Shown here one piece after another: positions 39,265 to 48,264 of a DNA stretch of 64,000 bases; the stretch's first letter is position 1; every line of letters starts with the position of its first letter. A program made the position numbers and the translations under genes. The notes below the pieces were generated by a model. It had not been told where the DNA came from, made no database searches, and worked only from the letters and a program-made list of their open reading frames with translations. The stretch is from CAZYHS01 sp964647545 (lineage in GTDB: Bacteria; UBA10199; GCA-002796325; 1-14-0-20-49-13): contig CAZYHS010000005.1 of assembly GCA_964647545.1 (NCBI GenBank), positions 1 through 64,000 on the forward strand, given 5' to 3'.

Positions 39265-41718
39265 ATGTCCACGACAGATCGACATTTTGAGCTTTCATCG
39301 GTTCTTTATGGTTCGTTGACCTCTTATTGGAGCTCGCTGCAAAACGAGCGGCCGCTAGATCAAAAAACTTCTCTTACGATTGAAACCGAAGTTGTGCAAA
39401 GCGATGCGTTCAAATCGGGTCGTCGTCTGGTTGAAGAATTAATTCTTAGCGTTGGGAGTTCAAGCGCGTCTTGGCTGGAACAATGGAAAAATAGATCGCT
39501 GCAAATTGAAAAGCTCAAAGCAATTCTTGAGCCTGCCGGTCCCAAGACGGCCGAACAAATGCTACTCTCCGCCGGACTTTTCGCTTATTGCGCCAACACA
39601 TCCGACTTATTTCATCCCGACGACTATTTTGAGGCGGCGCGCCTTTATCGAACGATCGGTGACCACCGCAGGGCCGGTGAGGCATATCTTGCGGCGATTG
39701 AAAACGCCTCTTCCCTTCTTGGCTTTGAGTTTTCGTCTGCGATTTACAAAGAGGCGGCGCAAGAGTTTCTGCTGGCGGGAGAATTGCAGCTTGCCGATCA
39801 CGCTCTTTTCTTAAGAATAGAATTGGCAATTAAGAATGGCGACTATGACAGGAAGATTTTTTTCATGCGCGAGCTGCTCGAACATTTCCAACAAACCTCC
39901 AGATTGTCATATGCAGGCCAACTCGCCGCTCAAATAGAAGTAGAATCAAGGCTGTCTCGGTCGATCGCTCAGAGGCTTGAGTTTGCAGAGAGAGCAAAAA
40001 GGGCCGGCGACACAAAAGGAGAGATTTCGGCGAGACTGGCTGTTGCCGAGCTGTGGTTGCAGGCGGGGTCCATCGATTACGCCAAGAGAAGTTATTTGTT
40101 GGCGATACGAGTCGCCGAATCGGCAGGGCAAAACGTAGAAACGGCTAAGCTAAAATTCGGTCTTATCGAACTTCTCTCCGGACTCTCCACCTCTTCATAC
40201 CGAGAAAAGGCGGACATGCTTTTCAGCGCCGCCAAAGATCTTAGCGGCTCGCGCGGGGTTTTTTATTCCGGCGCCGCCATCTCAGCGTCTGCGAAAGAAG
40301 CCGTTGCGGCAAAGGCATTTTCAAGGGCCGTTGTCATGCTGCTTCCTTTTGCGCTGCATCCGTCTGCCGGTGGGCCCGATAGGGCCAGAATAGTCGAGAT
40401 GATAATTGATGGAGGTTCGGGAGACAGGCAGCTTTACAATGAAATGCGCGCCATTCTCTGGCCGGAATTAAACAAAAATGCAAAGTTCGCCTTGCTTAGC
40501 AACAGAGACAAAAAAAATATCGTCGCGGCCTATTTGGAAATTGCAACGGCTGTTGCGGAAAAAATGACGGCATCCGGCAATACCTCTCTTGCTCTAAGCT
40601 TTATGTTTGAATCTCTCGGCGATGTTAAAACTCTTACCTATCCGGGGAGCCCTTGTCGCGCAATAGCCGGCCGTGTCGTAATTGATTTTGCCGACAGAAT
40701 AATTGCGACGCGCGGCGCCACTCTCGGTATTTTTGAAAAACTGCACCTTTGGTACACTAAGCGGACATTGCGCTACGATTTGATCAGGGGCGACGCGCTG
40801 AGCGATGACGGAAGAAAAGTTGCAGAAAGGCAAATTGAACCCGTGCGCACTCCCAGCTCTGTAGATGTTCTGCGCGGCGTTGCCGACCTAGAAAAACTGG
40901 GCAAGCACGAGCAGGCGGCTCTAGCCAAATTTAATAATCTCGGCCCCGCACTTGAAGCCGAAGGAAATTACGACGCTGCAATTAAACTTTATGAAGAGCT
41001 TTCAACTCGCTTTCTGAGCGAAGCTAAAAGCGCAAATGACCCCGAGCTAGAAAAAAAGAACGCGCTGCTTGCAGATGCGCTTTGTCGCCGCGGGAGATTG
41101 ATGGTTCTTTACGGCGACAAAACTCGAGGAGATGTTGAACACGGTGGCGCGCTTTTAAATGCCGGCTATTCTCTCTATGGACTTTTACTTAAAAATGAAC
41201 AAGCGGCCGACGGAGCGAACTCGTGGTCATTGATCTATGCGGTGACCGAACTTGTCAGGGCCGGCCGAGCCGAGCAGGCGTTTACTCTAATGGACATGAT
41301 AGCTGTGCCAAAAAGCGTTTCACCTGAAGCGTTAGAATATATTTTCGAAGAAATCTTATTGAAAGAATCGGGAGACAATAAAAAACAAAAATTAGAATTT
41401 TTGAAAAAAGCATCTCGCCTTGTTTTTTTAGCGTACGGAAAGGAAGAGGCCGAAAAATTCATTGAAAGACTTTCTGCCAAAGGTTCGTCCGGTTTACTTG
41501 CAGGTAAAAATCGCCTTGCGAAACAAAGCATGAGTGAGCTTAGAGATTTTATTGTTGCAGCCGAACCGCCTAAGCTCAGGTCTCGAATATTTCCTCCCGT
41601 GTCGGACATGAAAGACTTCACCGGCGGCGTGGCTTTGCGGGGGGGTGCCGAGGCACGAAAGCATTTGGTAAAAATAAGATTTTTAGAGCGGATAAAGAGA
41701 GCGTTTGGAAAGAGGTAA
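39265..41718 (+). CDS. Helical-repeat (TPR-like) protein, first of three tandem paralogues
   Basis: An 817-residue protein of unknown function made almost entirely of predicted helical hairpins of TPR type (for example YFEAARLYRTIGDHRRAGEAYLAAI, LAVAELWLQAGSIDYAKRSYLLAI). From about residue 555 a block beginning NNLGPALEAEGNYDAAIKLY aligns by eye with blocks in the next two genes. No signal peptide, membrane helix or catalytic motif is visible with the ATG at 39265 (AGGA seven bases upstream). An in-frame TTG at 39223 would add 14 residues. It ends five bases before the second paralogue, so they are co-transcribed. The basic C-terminus (FLERIKRAFGKR) may bind a membrane or nucleic acid. Confidence 0.8.
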   Translation: MSTTDRHFELSSVLYGSLTSYWSSLQNERPLDQKTSLTIETEVVQSDAFKSGRRLVEELILSVGSSSASWLEQWKNRSLQIEKLKAILEPAGPKTAEQMLLSAGLFAYCANTSDLFHPDDYFEAARLYRTIGDHRRAGEAYLAAIENASSLLGFEFSSAIYKEAAQEFLLAGELQLADHALFLRIELAIKNGDYDRKIFFMRELLEHFQQTSRLSYAGQLAAQIEVESRLSRSIAQRLEFAERAKRAGDTKGEISARLAVAELWLQAGSIDYAKRSYLLAIRVAESAGQNVETAKLKFGLIELLSGLSTSSYREKADMLFSAAKDLSGSRGVFYSGAAISASAKEAVAAKAFSRAVVMLLPFALHPSAGGPDRARIVEMIIDGGSGDRQLYNEMRAILWPELNKNAKFALLSNRDKKNIVAAYLEIATAVAEKMTASGNTSLALSFMFESLGDVKTLTYPGSPCRAIAGRVVIDFADRIIATRGATLGIFEKLHLWYTKRTLRYDLIRGDALSDDGRKVAERQIEPVRTPSSVDVLRGVADLEKLGKHEQAALAKFNNLGPALEAEGNYDAAIKLYEELSTRFLSEAKSANDPELEKKNALLADALCRRGRLMVLYGDKTRGDVEHGGALLNAGYSLYGLLLKNEQAADGANSWSLIYAVTELVRAGRAEQAFTLMDMIAVPKSVSPEALEYIFEEILLKESGDNKKQKLEFLKKASRLVFLAYGKEEAEKFIERLSAKGSSGLLAGKNRLAKQSMSELRDFIVAAEPPKLRSRIFPPVSDMKDFTGGVALRGGAEARKHLVKIRFLERIKRAFGKR

Positions 41719-41723
41719 AAACA

Positions 41724-43895
41724 ATGTCTGAAAACAATGATTCTGTAAGCGGCACGGCTCTTTTAACAGGTGCGGCCCAATATTCTTTGCAACAGCGCCA
41801 GACAATACATGCGATCGCTGCAGATGCTGAATTCGACGCCATGGAGCAGCCGGATAGGTCTCAGAGGATATGGGACATCGCGAGCGTCAAAGCGCTTAAT
41901 TCGCTGGTCACCGGCGTAGCAAGGCCGGTGGATTTTTTGGGTTTGGCCAATTTGATAATGGGGGTGCCGGCAGATTTTATTCCCGACGGGCCATCTCTTA
42001 ACCGAGCGCCGCTTGGCATGGCTTCCGGGTTTAACCGCTCCATCTTTTTTAAAGGAGCAATAGCGGTTTTGCGACACGGCGGTTTTTTTAATGAAGCGGC
42101 AGAGATCGAGGTCGGTGCGCTGGCTCTTTATTATCTCGACCGGCATGATTTTGAAAGAGCCGCCTATATGGTTTCGGACGCCGTGGAAAATTTCGAGCAG
42201 GGGGGGCGGCTTGACAGGGCTGCGGCAACGGCAATAAAACTTGGAAGAGCTTTGATACTTTATGGCGCGGTGGATCAGGGGAAAAAATATCTCGAACACG
42301 GCGCGGCGCTGATGGCAAAGGCTTCGTTGCAGCAGGACGCGGCCGGAAGAGGAGCGTTTGTTCTTGCCGGAGTTGAGGCTCTTTTACAGGCTGAGCGATT
42401 TGATCTCGCAGAAAACCAGATAAGGGTGGCCGGAAAACTTTCAAGCGACGTCCTCAAAAGCATCGCCAGAGCGATAACGGCGACGCAAGGTGATTCAATA
42501 ATAGGCAAGGCTTTTTTCAACAGAATATCGTTGACGCTTTGTGTTGTTGAAAAGCTTTCGATGATAAATCCGGAGGCCGCACGGAGTTTGGCTTCCGGCG
42601 AAATGAAAAACATCAAAGGGACAGACGACGCCTCTTTAATTGCGAGGCATCTATTGCAAAAACGTCTTGCCGCGCTCCCTTCGCCGGCGGGGCTTAACCC
42701 AAAAAGCATTGCCGCAAAAATCGTCGGCAGGACATTAGCCGGTTTTGTATCGTTCGCTTCATGGTTTTCAGCGAGAGCGTTGGTGTCTGCCGGCATCGAT
42801 CCAAAAAAAGCCGACTTGAATTTGTTGTTGATCAAGGCAGATCCAGAGGCGGCAAAGGCGAATGCGCTGGCCGAGCTCAAACAATCGATTCTTGTCTTTG
42901 AAAGACTTGGGAGAAGCGGAGAGTTCGCAGAAAAAATACTGTCCGATTTTGGCCCAAAACTCGAGGCTTTGGGCCAAAGCAGATCGGCCCTTGAGAATTA
43001 CGTCGAAGCCGAGAAAATTTTCAGACAGCAGAAGAAACACGATCAGGCGGCAAAGGCCCTTTTAAAACGAATCTGCGTTCTGCAAAAAATGAACGAAACC
43101 GCCAGCGTTCCGATTTTGTTCAAACAGCTTTTCGACATGTTTGATCAGGCGGGCGGCGAGGCGATTCCGTTCGGGAATTTGAGCTTAGGTTTTCAGTTGC
43201 TGATCGAGGCAAAACAGCCAACCCTAGCGTTTACATTATTTTCCAGAGCGGTGGCGCTCGATGGCACAACGATAAAACCGAATGTGCTTTTAGATGTTTT
43301 TGAAAGCGCATTGTCCTCGGGCAATCTTCCAAAAGAAAAGTTAAATCAGTTGTCATATTCTTATTTAGCAAACGCGTTTTTGGTTCTTGATTCAGCGGAG
43401 AACAAAGTCGAAGCTTTTTGGGTCGCAAAAAAGATGACCGCTTTGTTGCCGATCGAAACACCGGCGCAGCGAGCGAAGAAGGCGGGATTTTTAGAGCGGA
43501 TCATTTTACTGTGTATCGAGCAGAATCAAACAGCCATCGATCCCGACTACAAGGCTAAGGTGGCATCTGTTTGGGAGGCTGCCGGCTATCTGCTCGACGA
43601 GCTAAATGCCGTTGATGGCAGGCAAGGTTTAGGAATTAATCGAGCCAGAAAGACCGGAACAAAAGTTAGGGAAGCTCCGCCTCCATTGCTTCTTCCGGAC
43701 TTGCTTCCGCCTCTTGAGCGGCCGGCCCTTCGCATGGAGGAGCGGCCCACAGAACGTTCGCCGAGGGTCTGGGTGGCCGGAGAAGAAATTGAAGACAGGC
43801 CGGTTGTTAGAGATAGCGAGCTAAAGAGGGGCGCGGAAGTGTTGAGAGGGGCCGCCGGCGCTCGTTTAAAGAACGGAAGAAGAACAATAAAATAA
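41724..43895 (+). CDS. Helical-repeat (TPR-like) protein, second of three tandem paralogues
   Basis: A 723-residue paralogue of unknown function. TPR-like hairpins include EIEVGALALYYLDRHDFERAAYMV and ATAIKLGRALILYGAVDQGKKYL. The shared block starts near residue 402 (LSDFGPKLEALGQSRSALENY), continuing to FGNLSLGFQLLIEAKQPTLAFTLFSRA. The last 90 residues are different: a Pro-rich, then basic, disordered tail (APPPLLLPDLLPPLERPAL, ending ARLKNGRRTIK). The ATG at 41724 has AGAGG upstream. No export signal is seen. The third paralogue follows after 68 bases, a gap with a small CGGCT/AGCCG hairpin (43898-43911). Confidence 0.8.
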   Translation: MSENNDSVSGTALLTGAAQYSLQQRQTIHAIAADAEFDAMEQPDRSQRIWDIASVKALNSLVTGVARPVDFLGLANLIMGVPADFIPDGPSLNRAPLGMASGFNRSIFFKGAIAVLRHGGFFNEAAEIEVGALALYYLDRHDFERAAYMVSDAVENFEQGGRLDRAAATAIKLGRALILYGAVDQGKKYLEHGAALMAKASLQQDAAGRGAFVLAGVEALLQAERFDLAENQIRVAGKLSSDVLKSIARAITATQGDSIIGKAFFNRISLTLCVVEKLSMINPEAARSLASGEMKNIKGTDDASLIARHLLQKRLAALPSPAGLNPKSIAAKIVGRTLAGFVSFASWFSARALVSAGIDPKKADLNLLLIKADPEAAKANALAELKQSILVFERLGRSGEFAEKILSDFGPKLEALGQSRSALENYVEAEKIFRQQKKHDQAAKALLKRICVLQKMNETASVPILFKQLFDMFDQAGGEAIPFGNLSLGFQLLIEAKQPTLAFTLFSRAVALDGTTIKPNVLLDVFESALSSGNLPKEKLNQLSYSYLANAFLVLDSAENKVEAFWVAKKMTALLPIETPAQRAKKAGFLERIILLCIEQNQTAIDPDYKAKVASVWEAAGYLLDELNAVDGRQGLGINRARKTGTKVREAPPPLLLPDLLPPLERPALRMEERPTERSPRVWVAGEEIEDRPVVRDSELKRGAEVLRGAAGARLKNGRRTIK

Positions 43896-43963
43896 CGCGG
43901 CTAACAAGCCGTAAAAATAGACAAGTCTTGGCTTAGCGGGGCGGGGGGTAGAACAGGAATATT

Positions 43964-45406
43964 ATGGCTACGAAAAATGTTTCGGAAACGACGGTGCGTT
44001 CTAAGATTGAGCAGGCGGCGAAGAATTTCAATTACAGGCTCGAACACAACCTTGCTGATGAAGCTCCCCTTAGAAAGGAGACAACCCGCAAACTTGTGCT
44101 CCAAGTTAGAGAGCTTGTCGAAAGTAAGCCGGAGCTCGCAGCGACCTGCGCAGCCCTCTTACATAACGCCCCCCAAAAGTATCCGAGAATATTCGATCCG
44201 CTTCCGCTCTATTTCGAAGCGGTTCAATTTTATTCAATGGCCGAGGAGATGCGTTCCGTAGCCGAAATATATTCAAAGCACATCGCAAGACTTTATCTCG
44301 ACGCGGGCAATCTGTTGTTTGCTTTTGAAGCTTTCAGGCGAAGCGTGGGAATTTACTATGCGTTGAACATGCGAGAGGAGATCGCCGGAATAAACGGGAC
44401 GTGGGCTCTGTCAACTTTCGACGCGGTGCTGGAAGCGGCACGGACATTATCTGATGGGAAAATAGACGCCGTGTTTATAAAAGACTCGCTCGACTACGGC
44501 ATGAACAGACTCTTGCCCGAAATTGCAAAGTCGGGTCGCTACGAAGAGGCCCTTGCATATTATGCCAAAGTGCTGGGGGCGGTGCGCAGCTTTGGCGGCT
44601 CTGTTAATGCGGCCAGAATCAGATGCCGTCAGGCAAGGCTGCTTTTTAAAATGGGGCGCGAAGACGAGGCGAGAATCAAGTTCATTCAGGCTTTTGATCT
44701 CTTCAGCAGAATGGCTACAAAAGCAAACGACACGGTGATCGAAGGTGTAGTTGATGGAGAGGTTTACTTTGGAATGAATGAATTCATCAGGGCCAGACAG
44801 GTCGATTTGGCTCTTATGCTTTTGTCTCAATACAACGGTCCGATCGAGAATCTAGTTGCTCTTACCGAGAAGGTTCTGAAAAATGTAGTGATCTATAAGT
44901 TTGGAATTGCCCATCCGTTTGAAGTCGCGAGGTACGCTTTTTTCGTAGTTGAAAAGTTTAAGCGACTTAATGCGTACGAACAGGCCGCCAACTTTCTTAT
45001 TGAGGCGGCGCAACGCATACCGAGAATCGGGGTTGAACAGAAGATTATCGCACAGGAGTTTCTGACAAAGGCGCTTGAACAAACCGAAGCGATGGGTTCG
45101 GGAAAAGAGGCGCTCGTTAGAAGGATACTCGTTGACCACGAAAAATTGTCGATGCAAATAAGGACGATATCGGGCGACGGCCCGTTTAATGCCCGCAAAG
45201 CGTTGCGCAAAGAGACCCAAGGGCTTCCTCCCGTTGAGGCGTACCGATTCAAGATGATGGAGGTAAACGCCGCCATCGAACGTTATGCCGGCAAACTAGT
45301 GCCCAAATTGAACGTTCCGGTTCCTACCATTCAAATCAATGTCGCGCGAGAAGTTATGATGCTTGAAAGCGGACATGTCGGCGCAAGAAGAATGCTTGAA
45401 AAATAA
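43964..45406 (+). CDS. Helical-repeat (TPR-like) protein, third of three tandem paralogues
   Basis: A 480-residue paralogue. Helical hairpins include YFEAVQFYSMAEEMRSVAEIY and AFEAFRRSVGIYYALNMREEI. The shared block lies at about residues 179-330 (NRLLPEIAKSGRYEEALAYYAKV, then FGMNEFIRARQVDLALMLLSQ). It is the shortest member and lacks the long N-terminal repeats of the first. AGGAAT lies upstream of the ATG at 43964. It ends seven bases before the convergent lipoprotein gene. Function unknown; an origin-proximal scaffold or adaptor is only a guess. Confidence 0.8.
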   Translation: MATKNVSETTVRSKIEQAAKNFNYRLEHNLADEAPLRKETTRKLVLQVRELVESKPELAATCAALLHNAPQKYPRIFDPLPLYFEAVQFYSMAEEMRSVAEIYSKHIARLYLDAGNLLFAFEAFRRSVGIYYALNMREEIAGINGTWALSTFDAVLEAARTLSDGKIDAVFIKDSLDYGMNRLLPEIAKSGRYEEALAYYAKVLGAVRSFGGSVNAARIRCRQARLLFKMGREDEARIKFIQAFDLFSRMATKANDTVIEGVVDGEVYFGMNEFIRARQVDLALMLLSQYNGPIENLVALTEKVLKNVVIYKFGIAHPFEVARYAFFVVEKFKRLNAYEQAANFLIEAAQRIPRIGVEQKIIAQEFLTKALEQTEAMGSGKEALVRRILVDHEKLSMQIRTISGDGPFNARKALRKETQGLPPVEAYRFKMMEVNAAIERYAGKLVPKLNVPVPTIQINVAREVMMLESGHVGARRMLEK

Positions 45407-45413
45407 ATGCGGT

Positions 45414-46451
45414 CTATTTCAAGAGATAGGTCTGCATCTTAACTGCGGATGATGTTGTGTCAGATGAAGCGTTTGCGTTTTTTCCGGCGCCGTCGTCGCT
45501 TCTGACAACGTAGGCCATGACCGCCCCTGTCGCATCTTCTTTCCATTCGGTCGATGGGTTGTCGTAAATGACGTGCATGGTTAAAGACTCGCCCGATTTC
45601 AGCGGAATGCCGGAAGAATCTTCGAAAGGCTTCAAACTTACAATTTCATGTTCGGTGTCGAGCTCGGTCTTTCCCTGCCAAAACGGAGTCGGTTGTTTTC
45701 CGCTGGTCAATGAAATTTCAACGCCGTAATTTTGCAAAAGACCGTAGGCTTTTGTCAGTCGCCCACCCTCTGGGAGCTCAAACTCAGCCTTCTTTTTCAC
45801 AAACTCTTTTGGCGCGATAGCAATCGGTGCGTGGTCGCACGGATCGATATCGAAAAGCATTGGGGCGACATCTTTCATGTTCTTGGCCAAGCGCATCGGG
45901 ATCGCGGTAAGTTCAAAAATGAAATAGACCTCTTTGTATCCTTGTGAGCGCGGGTTGCGTAAAACAACGTTTGCTTCAAGCCGTTCGTTGGCTAGCACCG
46001 GATAGCCGAGCCCGTCGGGGAGCTCAATTTCTTTATTGATAGAGTTGGCGGCGAAGAAAGGGTTTGCCACCTCTTTGTCCGAGCAGAGCGGATTTTTCTC
46101 TCCGCCGTTTGCCACGATCGCGGAATAGAGCAGGTCGTTTGGAAGATCTTCTCCATCCGCATCAACAATTTTCGAGGCGAATTTAGTTATCCACAAAGGC
46201 TCGTCGGCGGCGAAGGCGATCTTCCCCGGATCGTCTTGCATGACCTGTGCTTTTTGGCGCGGTTCGAGCTGAAAAGGACCCACTTTGTAGGTCAGTTTCT
46301 GCAATCCCGACTTGGGAATTTGCGGCGCCGTGTCGATCGAATAGTCGATGGGTTTGGCTGCGTTTTGGGTGTGGATAGCCAGATTTGGCCCCTCTTCACA
46401 CGCGACGAAAGCAAAAAGCGCAATAATTATGGGTAGATAGCTCTTCTTCAT
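45414..46451 (-). CDS. Putative lipoprotein of unknown function
   Basis: A 345-residue exported protein. The N-terminus MKKSYLPIIIALFAFVACEEGPN is a lipoprotein signal peptide with the acylated cysteine probably at position 19 (FVAC, a slightly non-standard lipobox). The mature part is beta-rich, with no repeats or catalytic motif that I recognise; it ends in an Asn/Ser/Thr-rich tail. The phrase DGLGYPVLANERLEANVVLRNP and similar segments recall copper-binding ascorbate-oxidase-like beta-sandwiches, but the match is too weak to assign. It stands alone on the minus strand, converging on the third helical-repeat gene. Confidence 0.75.
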   Translation of the reverse strand: MKKSYLPIIIALFAFVACEEGPNLAIHTQNAAKPIDYSIDTAPQIPKSGLQKLTYKVGPFQLEPRQKAQVMQDDPGKIAFAADEPLWITKFASKIVDADGEDLPNDLLYSAIVANGGEKNPLCSDKEVANPFFAANSINKEIELPDGLGYPVLANERLEANVVLRNPRSQGYKEVYFIFELTAIPMRLAKNMKDVAPMLFDIDPCDHAPIAIAPKEFVKKKAEFELPEGGRLTKAYGLLQNYGVEISLTSGKQPTPFWQGKTELDTEHEIVSLKPFEDSSGIPLKSGESLTMHVIYDNPSTEWKEDATGAVMAYVVRSDDGAGKNANASSDTTSSAVKMQTYLLK

Positions 46452-46613
46452 GAGTTGGTGTGGAAATTAGCAGAAAATTCATGCGGCGAAAATACGCACT
46501 GCGGCATGTAAATGACGCGCTACGCAATCGACAGAAGGCGGAACTATTTTAGGGTAAAAAATATTTTCCCTTGCTTTTCCAGCCCTTGGGGAACTAAGAG
46601 CCGACCCGCCGCT

Positions 46614-48233
46614 ATGGAAACAATATTAAATAACCATTTGTTGGTTCTTCTTTTCATTCTCTCAACGGGCTATCTGATCGGAAACATAAAAATTAAAGGA
46701 ATATCGCTGGGGGCCAGCGCGTGCTTGTTTGTTGCGATAGCTGCGGGGGCCGCCGGAGCCGGAGTCCCGCAGATTATCACGAGCCTCGGCGTGATATTTT
46801 TTGTTTATTCGATCGGTTTGCAGGCGGGCCCAAGATTTTTTCATCTGTTCAACCGGCGCGGCATAAAATTTTCGGTGCTGGCTATTTTGACCGTCTTTAT
46901 CGGCGCGGGGACCGCCCTTTTACTGGCGATACCCCTCGGCATTAGTACCGCCTCTGCGGTCGGCATATTTGCCGGCGCCATGACGAGCACTCCGGCATTG
47001 GCAAGTTCCATTGACGCGCTTGAGCTATATCTTCCGGGGAAGGCGGGTGAGGCCAGTCTTGGATACGCCATCGCCTATCCGTTCGGGCTGGTCAGCGAAA
47101 TATTGTTCGTGCAGCTGATGCCGAAGATCTTTGCAAAAAAGGTCAAAGATGAAAAAGAGGAAGAGGCCGCCGCAAAAAATCGCGACGAGTTCAGATCCCA
47201 CCAGTACAGACTTACCAACGCTAACTTTGTCGGCAAAACAATTGACGAAATAGATTTGCACGATCTCTGCCGAGTAAATTTGACCCGTTTTAAACGCGGC
47301 GAGGATATCAATCTCGTTACGCCGTCCACAAGATTTGAAATGAGCGACGTTGTTGTTGCCGTCGGCACAATCGAGGAGCTGGCTAAGTTCAGAATGATTT
47401 TCGGCGACGAGGTTTCGACGCCGCTGCCGCAGCATCGCAGGCACGAGATACGCGACATCTATATCAGCGGCAAAGCCGTTGTTGGAAAGGCTTTGAGGGA
47501 GCTGCGTCTGCCGGATACTTACGGCATAACCGTAACTCGCCTTTATCGCGAGGAGACGATGATCGTTCCGACCGGCGAGGTCATGCTGGAAATGGGGGAC
47601 CTTATAAAAGTTGTCGGAGATTCCGAAAACGTGGAAAGGTTCATCAAGGTCGCGGGGGCCGCGAAAAGCAAGCTGGACGACACAAACATTATGATTCTTG
47701 CTTTGGGAATGTTTCTTGGGACAGCCATCGGCGAAATCCCGATAGTTGTGGGAAACGTAACTTTCAAACTTGGGCTTGCCGGCGGCCCGCTTTTTGTGGC
47801 GTTACTTTTGGGGCATTTTGGCCGCATCGGCGGCGTTTCGATACGGATTCCGAACGCGGTAAAAATTTTCATTCGCGAACTGGGGCTGGTTTTCTTCCTA
47901 ACCGGCGTCGGAGTCAAAACTGGCAGCGAGCTTTTAAAGACCGCAGAGCGTCACGATATCATCAACTCTTTTTTACTGGGAGCCGGCGTTTCTATCGTCG
48001 CGATGTTTGCCTCCTATTTCATTGTCAGGCGAATATACAGAACGCCTATCTGCTCGTCGCTTGGAGCTCTTTGCGGCGCTAAAACAAGCAGCCCGTCGTT
48101 GGGAGTTCTTATCAAAGCGCTAGATGACGATACTCCGACCCTTTCTTATGCCGCCACCTATCCTGTGGCCATCATCATGCTTACGGTAGTGGGGCAGCTC
48201 TTTGTATGGCTGGGAAGTATTTTGTTGAACTAA
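46614..48233 (+). CDS. AspT/YidE/YbjL-type transporter with TrkA-C (RCK-C) domains
   Basis: A 539-residue membrane protein of the aspartate-alanine antiporter family. Two homologous membrane halves (about residues 5-180 and 360-539) carry the duplicated signature, seen as GAMTSTPALASSIDAL and GALCGAKTSSPSLGVLIKAL. Between them are two TrkA-C regulatory domains (for example FVGKTIDEIDLHDLCRVNLTRFKRG and VVGKALRELRLPDTYGITVTRLYREE). The substrate is unknown. I use the ATG at 46614, which begins the first helix; a longer frame from 46512 is not supported. The 162-base upstream gap shows no clear promoter. Confidence 0.9.
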   Translation: METILNNHLLVLLFILSTGYLIGNIKIKGISLGASACLFVAIAAGAAGAGVPQIITSLGVIFFVYSIGLQAGPRFFHLFNRRGIKFSVLAILTVFIGAGTALLLAIPLGISTASAVGIFAGAMTSTPALASSIDALELYLPGKAGEASLGYAIAYPFGLVSEILFVQLMPKIFAKKVKDEKEEEAAAKNRDEFRSHQYRLTNANFVGKTIDEIDLHDLCRVNLTRFKRGEDINLVTPSTRFEMSDVVVAVGTIEELAKFRMIFGDEVSTPLPQHRRHEIRDIYISGKAVVGKALRELRLPDTYGITVTRLYREETMIVPTGEVMLEMGDLIKVVGDSENVERFIKVAGAAKSKLDDTNIMILALGMFLGTAIGEIPIVVGNVTFKLGLAGGPLFVALLLGHFGRIGGVSIRIPNAVKIFIRELGLVFFLTGVGVKTGSELLKTAERHDIINSFLLGAGVSIVAMFASYFIVRRIYRTPICSSLGALCGAKTSSPSLGVLIKALDDDTPTLSYAATYPVAIIMLTVVGQLFVWLGSILLN

Positions 48234-48264
48234 GCCCAGCGCTGCTATATTTTTATCGGCACCT

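Noticed and set aside
41763..42880. Long minus-strand frames opposite the second helical-repeat gene
   Set aside because: They overlap each other and a well-supported paralogue, and show no coherent protein pattern.
46187..46195. Single exact DnaA box TTATCCACA inside the lipoprotein gene
   Set aside because: A lone nine-base match is expected by chance in a window this size.
46548..46572. A/T-rich hairpin (GGG...AAAATATTTT...CCC) upstream of the AspT/YidE-type transporter
   Set aside because: Short stem with a bulge and no T-run; no support as terminator or riboswitch.
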